A model generated the notes under the pieces. It worked only from the letters and a program-made list of their open reading frames with translations. It had not been told where the DNA came from and ran no database searches. From JAEUIG01 sp046349775 (lineage in GTDB: Bacteria > Planctomycetota > Planctomycetia > Planctomycetales > Planctomycetaceae): 64,000 nt of DNA. Every line of letters starts with the position of its first letter. Within the stretch, counting starts at the first letter, position 1. The stretch covers positions 7,908 to 71,907 of the forward strand of contig JAXMBS010000026.1 of the NCBI GenBank assembly GCA_046349775.1, written 5' to 3'. Both the position numbers and the translations under genes were made by a program. Below, in pieces: positions 52,036 to 59,424 of the stretch.

Positions 52036-52124
52036 AGAAAGGGGCAAAGCAGTAAAGGAGCAGAGGAGCAAAGGGTTTCCAAATGCAAGTCCCCTATGAT
52101 CCTCTGCTCCTCTGTTTCTCCTGC
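52036..52124. repeat. Heptamer repeat pair, GGAGCAGA type
   Basis: AGAAAGGGGCAAAGCAGTAA and GGAGCAGAGGAGCAAAGG face ATCCTCTGCTCCTCTGTTTC after a short spacer. Confidence 0.7.
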
Positions 52125-52147
52125 CACCGTGCCCGCCTTGACCCCTC

Positions 52148-52363
52148 ATGAAACACTCACGCGACATCGGTGTCACACTCGTCTGCCCGCAATGCCGGGC
52201 CGAGGTAGCGCACATCGCGGACGCCTACGTCTGCCGTTCGGCGGAGTGCCGCCGTTCGTACCCCGTCGTTGAAGGCATCCCGAAGTTCCTGATTGATGAT
52301 GCCCGCATCCTGACCCCGGAAGAATGGCGCAGCGCCATTCCGCAGAACGGTGAGCGCCGGTGA
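52148..52363 (+). CDS. Trm112-like small zinc-ribbon protein
   Basis: 71 residues. CPQC at the start and CRSAECRRSYPVVEGIPKFL give a four-Cys ribbon followed by the YPVxxGIPxFL motif of Trm112-like proteins. In many bacteria such proteins accompany methyltransferases as partners. A methyltransferase gene lies two genes downstream, which could be a partner (inference). Confidence 0.75.
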   Translation: MKHSRDIGVTLVCPQCRAEVAHIADAYVCRSAECRRSYPVVEGIPKFLIDDARILTPEEWRSAIPQNGERR

Positions 52364-52412
52364 GGTCGCTGGCGGCAATGCGAGTTGTCCCGTAGCAATC
52401 ACGTGAGCCGCC

Positions 52413-52670
52413 ATGACTGTTCGACACACGCGCCTGCTTCGACGCCTGCGGTGGCTGCTCATTCCGTGCCTGCTGCCGGTGCTCTACGTCGCGAGCAGCG
52501 GACCCATGCTGGGAGCGGCATTCCGCTTGCGGGAAATCACGCACCGGGACGAGTTCTATTCCGTGATGTGGCTCTACTATCCCTTGTTGATGGGTGGCCA
52601 CAACGGACCAATCGATGCCTATATTGAGTGGTGGGTGGTGTCCGTGTTCCGGACGGTCGGACCCGGTTGA
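52413..52670 (+). CDS. Small membrane protein of unknown function
   Basis: 85 residues. N-terminal basic arm (RHTRLLRRLRWLL) followed by one hydrophobic stretch (IPCLLPVLYVASSGPMLG), then an amphipathic part (MWLYYPLLMGGHNGPIDAYI). No family recognised. It sits between the Trm112-like and methyltransferase genes. Confidence 0.55.
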   Translation: MTVRHTRLLRRLRWLLIPCLLPVLYVASSGPMLGAAFRLREITHRDEFYSVMWLYYPLLMGGHNGPIDAYIEWWVVSVFRTVGPG

Positions 52671-52700
52671 CGATTCAACGCAACAAGCAAGACCCTGGTC

Positions 52701-53477
52701 ATGTCCTCCAGCAAGTTTCTGCGAAGCGCGATCCTCGCCACAGCGCTGGTGCAACTCTGGTCGGCAGCCCGTCTGCCGCTGTTCGCCGCGGATGCGGATC
52801 AGCCCGCTGCGCCGATCAAGCGGTACACCAACCGCAAGCCCCACGATCCGAATGGCATCGGCAAGTTTTACTTCGACCGCGAAATCGCCCGCGTCATGGG
52901 GCATCAGGGGATCGATTGGCTCGAACGCCCCGAACGCGAACAGGAGGAACGGCTCACGCTGATGGTTGAGAATCTCGGACTGGAACCGGGAATGGCCGTG
53001 GCGGATATCGGCGCCGGCTCCGGCATTATCAGCGCCATGATCGCCGACCGGATCGGCGCCGACGGCGTCGTGTACGCCGTCGACATTCAGCAGGAAATGC
53101 TCGACGCCCTCGCCGACCGCTGCAAGCAGAGCGGCATCAATAACGTGAAACCGATCCGCGGCACCGTCAAGACCCCAAAGTTGAAGCCGGAGTCGATCGA
53201 CCTGGCGATCATGGTCGACGTCTATCACGAGTTCAATTTCCCCTACGAAATGCTGCTCGAAATCTCAACGGCCCTGAAGCCGGGGGGACGGGTGGTGTTT
53301 GTCGAGTACCGCAAGGAAGATCCGCAGGTGCCGATCAAGGAGGTCCACAAGATGAGCGAAGCCCAGGTCAAGCTGGAGGCCGGTCAGCCGGAGTTCGGCC
53401 TCGAATGGAAGGAGACGATCGAGAAGCTCCCGCGGCAGCACATGATCGTCTTCGAGCGGAAAAAACCGGCGGAGTGA
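52701..53477 (+). CDS. Exported class I SAM-dependent methyltransferase
   Basis: 258 residues. Signal-like start (FLRSAILATALVQLWSAARL) ending LFAADADQ. Core: PGMAVADIGAGSGIISAMIA (motif I, GAGSG), GVVYAVDIQQEML (acidic residue), VKPIRGTVKTPKL, IDLAIMVDVYHEFNFPYEML and PGGRVVFVEYRK. A methyltransferase outside the cytoplasm has no SAM supply, so either export does not occur or the leader is a membrane anchor with the domain inside. No substrate assignable. Confidence 0.75.
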   Translation: MSSSKFLRSAILATALVQLWSAARLPLFAADADQPAAPIKRYTNRKPHDPNGIGKFYFDREIARVMGHQGIDWLERPEREQEERLTLMVENLGLEPGMAVADIGAGSGIISAMIADRIGADGVVYAVDIQQEMLDALADRCKQSGINNVKPIRGTVKTPKLKPESIDLAIMVDVYHEFNFPYEMLLEISTALKPGGRVVFVEYRKEDPQVPIKEVHKMSEAQVKLEAGQPEFGLEWKETIEKLPRQHMIVFERKKPAE

Positions 53478-53479
53478 TG

Positions 53480-53593
53480 GGTTGATGGTTTATCGTTGAC
53501 GGTTTATCGACACCTCTCTTTCTCTGAGAGTCGTAGTGAGTTGGAGAGCGAGCACCTTGTCGATAAACCATAAACGATAAACCTTGAACCAAG
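53480..53593. repeat. Heptamer hairpin, GGTTTAT type
   Basis: GGTTGATGGTTTATCGTTGA and GGTTTATCGACAC face TGTCGATAAACCATAAACGA; the arms complement each other for about 25 bases with a 45-base spacer. It lies between the methyltransferase and pabB. Confidence 0.8.
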
Positions 53594-53597
53594 CCGC

Positions 53598-55007
53598 ATG
53601 GCGAACCGGCGACCCATTGTCGAAGAACTCTCCCCCGCCCCGGGAGTGACGCACGCCCTCGCGGCGCTGGCAGACCGACCGGGAGTGATGCTGTTCGACA
53701 GCGCGCTGCGCAGCCCCGATCGCGGCCGATACTCCTTCCTGACGTGCGATCCACAGCAGTCGTTTGTCGTCGAACGCGCGGAGTTCGGCCGCGAGCCGTT
53801 CGCCGAACCGCGTGCCGCGCTGGCGAAATTCTCCGTCGAGGCCGTCACCGGTTTGCCGCCGTTCCAGGGGGGCATCGCCGGACTGCTGGGCTATGAACTC
53901 GGCGGCTGCTGGGAACGCCTGCCCCGGCCGGACGTCGACGACTTCGGCCTGCCGGTGCTGTCAGCCGGCCTGTACGACTCCGTCATCGCCTGGGACCACA
54001 GTCAGGATCGCTGCTGGCTGATCGCTCAACCGTTTGCCGGCGATCCGTACGCTCGAATCGCCGATTGGCGCGAGCGATTACAGGCGCCCGCGCTGTCTGC
54101 AACGCTGGAGCGCGGCGCCGATCGCGCCGTTCCGGTGACGATTCACACGTCTCAGCATCCCCTGCCGGACGGCGCCGCGTCGTCCGCTGCCATCACGAGC
54201 AACTTCACCCGTAACGAGTACCTGGCCGCGGTTGCGCGTGTCATCGAGTACATCCGCGCCGGCGACATCTTCCAGGCCAACCTGTCGCAGCGGTTGCTAT
54301 CACCCGCCATCGAATCGCCGCTCGCGCTCTATCGACGACTCCGGACCGTCAATCCGGCGCCGTTCGCTGCTTATGCCGCTCACGGCGACTGGGTCCTGAT
54401 GAGCGCTCACCGGAGCGGTTCCTGCGCGTTGTTGGTGATCAGGTCGAGACGCGGCCGATCAAGGGCACCCGCCGCCGGCGCGCGAATCCCGAAGCGGATC
54501 TGTACACGCGCGACGAGCTGCGCGAGAGCGACAAAGACCAGGCCGAGAACGTGATGATCGTCGACCTGCTGCGGAACGACCTGTCGCGCGTCTGCCGGCC
54601 TGGGTCGATCCGCGTCCCGCAACTGTGCGGCGTCGAAACCTACGAAACCGTGCAACATCTGGTCTCGCAGGTCTGCGGGCAACTGCAGCCCGGCCGCGAC
54701 ATGTTCGATCTCCTTGCGGCGACGTTTCCCCGGCGGCTCGATCACCGGCGCACCCAAGGTGCGGGCCATGGAAATCATCACCGAACTCGAACGCGTCGCC
54801 CGGGGCCCCTACTGCGGCAGCCTGTTCTACTGCGGTTTCGACGGCAGCGCCGACAGCAGCATTCTGATCCGCACGCTCGTCCAGCGCGGCGGCTGGATCT
54901 CGTGCGGCGTCGGCGGCGGGATCGTGGCGCAGTCCAAGCCAGCGGAGGAATACACGGAAACGCTCGACAAAGCCGCTGGCATGCTGCGGGCGCTCACACA
55001 AACATGA
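53598..55007 (+). CDS. pabB: Aminodeoxychorismate synthase component I-like protein, frameshifted
   Basis: About 469 residues. Chorismate-utilising enzyme of p-aminobenzoate (folate) synthesis, using ammonia from a glutamine amidotransferase partner. N-terminal part: GVMLFDSALRSPDRGRYSFL, GLPPFQGGIAGLLGYELGG. Catalytic C-terminal half: FTRNEYLAAVARVIEYIRAG, DIFQANLSQRL, then after a shift near 54410 RVVGDQVETRPIKGTRR, NVMIVDLLRNDLSRVC, and after another near 54735 GGSITGAPKVRAMEIITELE, GGIVAQSKPAEEYTETLDKA. PIKGT and the GxPK region favour the PabB-type over anthranilate synthase, not absolutely. Start ATG 53598 follows a repeat by few bases. Confidence 0.8.
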
Positions 55008-55134
55008 ACGAGAGCGACACCCCGAATTCCCCCGCCCCCTCGGCTGCAAATCCCCCGCCGCGCCGTCATAATGCGGCTCTTTCCATCTTGCATTCATCTC
55101 GCTGTTGTTCATCCTGCTTTTCGCGGAGTCCTGC

Positions 55135-56076
55135 GTGTCTGTAGAAACCGCCAGTCTCATCGAGCGTCTGACGTCCAACATCGGCCAGGCGCTGCTGGGG
55201 AAGCCCGATGTCATTCGCCTGGCCCTGGTCGCGCTCATTGCCGAAGGGCACCTGCTGATCGAGGATGCGCCAGGCGTCGGCAAGACCTCGCTGGCCAAAG
55301 CGATCGCCCACAGCCTGAACTGCCAGTTCACCAGGCTGCAGTGCACCCCCGACATGCTCCCCAGCGACATCCTCGGCACCAGTGTGTTCCTGCCCAACCG
55401 CGGCGAGTTCGACTTCCGCAAGGGGCCAATCTTCACCAACGTGTTCCTGGTCGACGAGATCAACCGCACCACGCCCCGCACGCAGAGCGCCCTGCTGGAA
55501 GCCATGATGGAGCGGCAGGTGACGGTCGACGGCCACACCTACGAGCTGCAGCGGCCGTTCTTCGTGCTGGCGACGCAAAACCCGTTCGAGTTCGAGGGGA
55601 CGTATCCCCTGCCGGAAAACCAGCTCGACAGGTTCATGCTCAACATCGACGTCGGCTATCCCGACCGCAAGGCGGAGCGCGACGTCCTCAACAGCCACCG
55701 CGACGGCGAGCCGGTGTCACGGCTCAAGGCGGTGCTCACCGTTGACGAGCTGTCCGTCCTGCAGCGTCAGTCGCGCCAGGTCCGCGTGGACGACGCCATC
55801 AACGACTACATCCTCGACGTCGTCGAAGCCACGCGCAAGCATCAAGAGCTGTCGCTGGGCGTCAGCACCCGCGGTGCGATCATCTTCTACCGCGCCGTCC
55901 AGGCGCTGGCCCTCACCGAGGGACGGGCCTTTGCAGTCCCGGATGACGTCAAGAAACTGGCGGTGCCGGCGCTGGCGCACCGCATCACCTGCCGCGGCAT
56001 GATCCATGAGGGTCAGCGCGAGCGGGCGAAAGCGGTCCTGCGCCAGATCCTCAACTCAACCCGCGTCCCGGATTGA
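55135..56076 (+). CDS. moxR: MoxR-family AAA+ ATPase
   Basis: 313 residues from GTG; the upstream in-frame ATG would add a leader. Walker A DAPGVGKT (44-51), Walker B VFLVDEINR (103-111), sensor I LATQNPFEFEG, and the family block TYPLPENQLDRFMLNI, plus the C-terminal sensor 2 region GASTRGAIIFYRAVQAL-type text (as VSTRGAIIFYRAVQ). MoxR ATPases are chaperone-like, often next to DUF58 and von Willebrand factor genes; none follows here because the next genes are on the other strand. Confidence 0.9.
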   Translation: MSVETASLIERLTSNIGQALLGKPDVIRLALVALIAEGHLLIEDAPGVGKTSLAKAIAHSLNCQFTRLQCTPDMLPSDILGTSVFLPNRGEFDFRKGPIFTNVFLVDEINRTTPRTQSALLEAMMERQVTVDGHTYELQRPFFVLATQNPFEFEGTYPLPENQLDRFMLNIDVGYPDRKAERDVLNSHRDGEPVSRLKAVLTVDELSVLQRQSRQVRVDDAINDYILDVVEATRKHQELSLGVSTRGAIIFYRAVQALALTEGRAFAVPDDVKKLAVPALAHRITCRGMIHEGQRERAKAVLRQILNSTRVPD

Positions 56077-56145
56077 CGTTCCCCCCTGCCCCTCCGGGAA
56101 AGGGACTGAGGTTGAGGGCAGATACGCGCAACTCGCGCAGCAAAC

Positions 56146-56173
56146 AGGCCGCCAGGGTTCTCCCGGCGGCCTT
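56146..56173 (-). terminator. Hairpin terminator between moxR and tsf
   Basis: AGGCCGCCAGGG / CCCGGCGGCCT stem with a TTCT loop. It lies between the convergent stops and is followed by a weak T-containing tail on both strands. Confidence 0.65.
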
Positions 56174-56197
56174 CGGCTTTCCGCTTTCACCAATCGC

Positions 56198-57034
56198 CTA
56201 CGTCCCCAGGATCCACAGCGTGAACGCTTTGGCCTTAAGCCCCTTCTCGGCCAGCACTTGGCTGACGGTCTTCGTATCGTCCTTGGCAAAGGCCTGCTCG
56301 ACGAGCACGCCGGCGTCGTCCTTGTAGAAGACCTTCATCCGGCCGTCGACGATCTTGTCGATGATGTTTTCCGGCTTGCCGGTCTTGCGGGCTTCGGCGG
56401 CGAGCCGGTCGCGCTCCGCCTGGACCACCTTCGGATCGAGCTCGGCGACGTGCGTGACAATCGGCTTCAGCGCCGCGATGTGCATCGCGACGTCGCGCAG
56501 GATGCCCGTCTCCTTCGCCTGCCCCTCCGCCTGCATCAGGACGGCCGTCTTGTTGTCGTGGTGGACGTACGACCCCACCGGTCCCGCGACGCGCGTGATG
56601 CGGGCGACGACCAGCTTCTCGCGGAGCTTGTTGACGACGTCCTCAAACTTCTGACGCAGCGTGCCGCCTCCGCCCGGCGCAGGCTGCGCCAGCAGCTCGT
56701 CGGGCGTCTTGGCGCCAGGTCCATCCAGAAGCTGTGCCACGAGCGCCTCGCCCAGCGCTTTGAACTCGTCGTTATTGGAGACGGGCGACGATTCGCACTG
56801 CAGTTCGACCATCGCTCCCTCGCCGGTGGTCGGGCTGATCTTCGCAAAGATCCTTCCCTCCTCGGTCGGATTGGAGGCCCGCTTCTCCATCACCCGGCCG
56901 AACTGCCCCTTGAGGATTTCGATGGCTTTGGCCTCGTCCCCTTTGGCCTCGGCGAGCGCCTTCTTAACGTCCATCAGCGGCAGCCCGGTCTTCTCCCGGA
57001 GCTTCATCACGAGTGCAGCGGAGATTTCAGCCAT
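56198..57034 (-). CDS. tsf: Elongation factor Ts
   Basis: 278 residues, close to the usual size. EF-Ts catalyses GDP exchange on EF-Tu. Diagnostic text: LVMKLREKTGLPLMDVKKAL, GDEAKAIEILKGQFG, EGAMVELQCESSPVSNNDEF, and VHHDNKTAVLMQAEG, DVAMHIAALKPIVTHVAELD, DGRMKVFYKDDAGVLVEQAF. It follows rpsB in the common rpsB-tsf order, but with a 168-base gap holding a heptamer hairpin. Start MAEISAAL chosen; an upstream in-frame extension is short. Confidence 0.95.
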   Translation of the reverse strand: MAEISAALVMKLREKTGLPLMDVKKALAEAKGDEAKAIEILKGQFGRVMEKRASNPTEEGRIFAKISPTTGEGAMVELQCESSPVSNNDEFKALGEALVAQLLDGPGAKTPDELLAQPAPGGGGTLRQKFEDVVNKLREKLVVARITRVAGPVGSYVHHDNKTAVLMQAEGQAKETGILRDVAMHIAALKPIVTHVAELDPKVVQAERDRLAAEARKTGKPENIIDKIVDGRMKVFYKDDAGVLVEQAFAKDDTKTVSQVLAEKGLKAKAFTLWILGT

Positions 57035-57084
57035 GTTCCTGTCTCTCATTGAAAACGGCCCTGCGGAGAGGGCCGGGGGGGATC

Positions 57085-57202
57085 GACGTGGTTTATGGTT
57101 TATCGTTTATGGTTTATCGAAAAAAGTCGACCCGCGTTGATGTCGTCGACATCGCCGATCCAACACCGTCGATAAACCATCAACCATAAACCATCAACCC
57201 CT
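57085..57202. repeat. Heptamer hairpin, GGTTTAT type, in the rpsB-tsf gap
   Basis: GTGGTTTATGGTTTATCGTT faces GTCGATAAACCATCAACCAT; 30-base imperfect arms around a spacer of about 45 bases. It is the same heptamer type as at 53480-53593 and in uvrA at 17051. Confidence 0.8.
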
Positions 57203-57949
57203 TCACCGGATGCTCGGAATCGCCTTCGGCTCGTCGGCCTTCGACGGCTCTTCGGCCTTGCGGGGAATCGTCGCCTTGCCGGCGGCGACGGAATCCCCCA
57301 GGTGCCCGAGGATCATCCGGATCGAGCGGATGCTGTCGTCGTTGCCCGGAATCGGCAGGTCGACCATGTCCGGATCGCAGTCGGTGTCGAGCAGAGCGAC
57401 AATCTTGACGCCGAGCGAACGGCACTCAGCGATGCAGTTGTGCTCTTTGTTCGGATCGACGACGACCACCGCCTCCGGGATGCGGTTCATGTCACGGATG
57501 CCGCCGAGGTTCCGGCGGATCTTGCGGAGCTCGCGGATCAGTTGCGACTGACGCTTCTTGGAGTACGTCGCGATCTCGCCGGTCTTTTCCAGCGTCTCCA
57601 GTTCTTCGAGCCGCCGCAGCCGCGTGCGGACCGTGCGGAAGTTTGTCAGCGTGCCCCCCAGCCAACGCTCGGCACAGTACGGCATGCCGCAGGCCGTGGC
57701 GACTTCGGAGACGGCTTCCGCCGCCTGACGCTTTGTCCCGACAAACAGCACCAGGCTCCCCTGCGCGGAGACCCGCTGCAGGTACTTCTGGGCGCGGATC
57801 AACCCGCGGACCGTCTCCCGCAAGTCGATGATATGAATCTGGTTGCGGCGACCGTAAATGTACGGTCGCATCTTCGGATTCCAGCGGCTGGTCTTGTGTC
57901 CGAAGTGGACGCCCGCTTCCAGGATCTCTTTGACAACGATTTCCGCCAC
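57203..57949 (-). CDS. rpsB: 30S ribosomal protein S2
   Basis: 248 residues, near E. coli S2 (241). Start at GTG (MAEIVVKEIL) behind AGGAGT. Diagnostic text: LEAGVHFGHKTSRWNPKMRP, IHIIDLRETVRGLIRA, LVLFVGTKRQAAEAV, YCAERWLGGTLTNFRTVRTR, EAVVVVDPNKEHNCIAECRS, ALLDTDCDPDMVDLPIPGND, DSIRSIRMIL. A Lys/Glu/Pro tail ends the protein. First gene of the rpsB-tsf pair. Confidence 0.97.
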   Translation of the reverse strand: MAEIVVKEILEAGVHFGHKTSRWNPKMRPYIYGRRNQIHIIDLRETVRGLIRAQKYLQRVSAQGSLVLFVGTKRQAAEAVSEVATACGMPYCAERWLGGTLTNFRTVRTRLRRLEELETLEKTGEIATYSKKRQSQLIRELRKIRRNLGGIRDMNRIPEAVVVVDPNKEHNCIAECRSLGVKIVALLDTDCDPDMVDLPIPGNDDSIRSIRMILGHLGDSVAAGKATIPRKAEEPSKADEPKAIPSIR

Positions 57950-58021
57950 GCCGCTGACTCCTGAGAGACTTGAGCAATCGCGTTAAGTGGTTCAGCGCAG
58001 ACGACCTGCGCAGGATCAGGG

Positions 58022-58050
58022 ATCGTATCGACTCCCCCCGGAGACGTCAA
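58022..58050 (-). promoter_or_regulatory. rpsB promoter
   Basis: TTGACG (58045-58050), 17-base spacer, TACGAT (58022-58027) on the minus strand, about 70 bases before the rpsB start. Confidence 0.65.
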
Positions 58051-58142
58051 TCAACCGACGGCGGTTGCGAAACCCGGGTAGTGGGCTGATTTAATCCGAT
58101 TTAGTTTCGGACCGGTCGGCACGGCCAATACGTGACGCCTGC

Positions 58143-58457
58143 TCAATGCTGGTTGTCGATGATCGCGAATCCGATGATGGCACACAGCCCCAAGCCGATC
58201 GCGAGCATTCCGAGAGCCATCGGGGCGATCGTCAGCCATAATCTCCTGCCAGATATCCGTCGCAGCGGGACGAACCAGATGAGCCAGCTCGCCAGAAGCA
58301 GGATCAAGAACGGTCCGCACGGGATGCCCTGAAGCATCCCGCTAAACCAGTAGTCGACACCAAGTCGCCCCCACTCGGTACCGGAGGTGTACCATGCTGC
58401 GGCCATGAACAGCAGTGCGTGCGTAATACATCCGACGGCAACTGCGGCGTATCCCAT
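58143..58457 (-). CDS. Small hypothetical membrane protein
   Basis: 104 residues, with three likely membrane helices (AAVAVGCITHALLFMAAAW, GPFLILLLASWLIWFV, LTIAPMALGMLAIGLGLCAI). No known family. Upstream lies the TGTGGTAGAATGC box shared with the hypothetical gene at 39599. Function unknown. Confidence 0.55.
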   Translation of the reverse strand: MGYAAVAVGCITHALLFMAAAWYTSGTEWGRLGVDYWFSGMLQGIPCGPFLILLLASWLIWFVPLRRISGRRLWLTIAPMALGMLAIGLGLCAIIGFAIIDNQH

Positions 58458-58460
58458 GCC

Positions 58461-58494
58461 CGCATTCTACCACAGCCATGAAAACCCCGCCACT
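58461..58494 (-). promoter_or_regulatory. GGTAGAATGC promoter-like box
   Basis: GGGGTTTTCATGG, then TGTGGTAGAATGCGGG, directly before the ATG at 58457. TAGAAT is a fair -10 box. The similar sequence at 39607-39642 supports a shared element. Confidence 0.45.
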
Positions 58495-58507
58495 GCGGCG
58501 GGATAAA

Positions 58508-58548
58508 TGATCGCCACTTTCGTATTTCGGATTTCGAGTTTTCGCCTA
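58508..58548. repeat. Heptamer repeat, TATTTCGG type
   Basis: CGCCACTTTCGTATTTCGGA followed by TTTCGAGTTTTCGCC adjoins the SDR 3' end and changes its reading if the frameshift is ignored. Confidence 0.5.
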
Positions 58549-59321
58549 CTGCTTTCCCTCCGCCCTCCCCGACCACCACGGCAGGCTGATCCCCCGTCCA
58601 TCAGCACCGTGCTGCCGGTCATGTAGTCGCAGTCGTCGCTCATCATGAACGCGACCAGCTTCCCGATCTCTTCAGCCGGCCGAGCCGCTCCTGGAATCGA
58701 CTCTGCCCCCTGCAGAGCTGCTCGTCGGTGAAGAACTGCGCTCCCCGGCGTGTCGATCCAGCCGGGATGTACGATGTTGACGCGAATCCGGTCCTTCGCC
58801 AGCTCGATCGCCGCCGTCCGCGCCATGTGGTCGATCGCCGCCTTGGCCATGTTGTAGGCCATCGATGTCGGAATCGCGATGACCGCATGCGGTGAGCTGA
58901 TCACGGTAATCACGCCCCCCTTCCCCTGCTTGACCATCAACTGCGCCGCCGCACGGACGCCGTAAAACGCGCCCCACATGGAGACGTCAATCGTCCGTTT
59001 GAAGCCTTCCATCTTCGCGTCGATCATCAGCTCGCGGTCGCTGTACACCGCGTTGGAAACGAATCCGTCCAGCCGGCCGAATTCCTTGGCCGCCTGGGCG
59101 ATCAGCCGCTCGACCGTCGCCTGGTCTGCCACGTCCCCCTGCAGCAGCAGGGCCTTGCGGCCGAGCTTGCGAACCTCTTCGGCCACCTGCTGGGCGCTGC
59201 CGTCTTCGGAGCGGTAGTTGATGGCCACGTTGGCGCCGGCCTTCGCGCACTCGATGGCGCAGCCGCGACCGATCCCCTTGGAGGAACCCGTAACGAAAAA
59301 GTTCTTGCCTGCGAGATTCAT
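58546..59321 (-). CDS. Short-chain dehydrogenase/reductase, one-base frameshift near C terminus
   Basis: About 258 residues. The NAD(P)-binding motif is TGSSKGIG (11-18), then NYRSEDGS, GDVADQATVERLI, and the catalytic Ser/Tyr/Lys in ISSPHAV and YNMAKAAID; HPGWIDTPG and TGSTVLMDGG end the core. The usual NNAG is SNAV here. A one-base shift gives the true end GISLPWWSGRAEGKQ at 58546; without it the frame runs into a TTTCGGAT-type repeat. Product class is an oxidoreductase of unknown substrate. Confidence 0.85.
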
Positions 59322-59424
59322 GCGTGTGTCCTGAAAAAGACTGCGCGGCGGTGCACCGGCAGCCAGCATGGCAGAATAGCAATGGCTTCGCGAAGCGACA
59401 ATTCCGGCGAATTCCGGCCGCGAA

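Noticed and set aside
53598..55007. Anthranilate synthase component I (trpE)
   Set aside because: The PIKGT region and lack of neighbouring trp genes favour PabB, though chorismate enzymes of this size can be ambiguous.
53480..57202. Heptamer hairpins considered as a CRISPR array
   Set aside because: Units are 7 bases, degenerate and without unique spacers of constant length; no cas genes are in the window.
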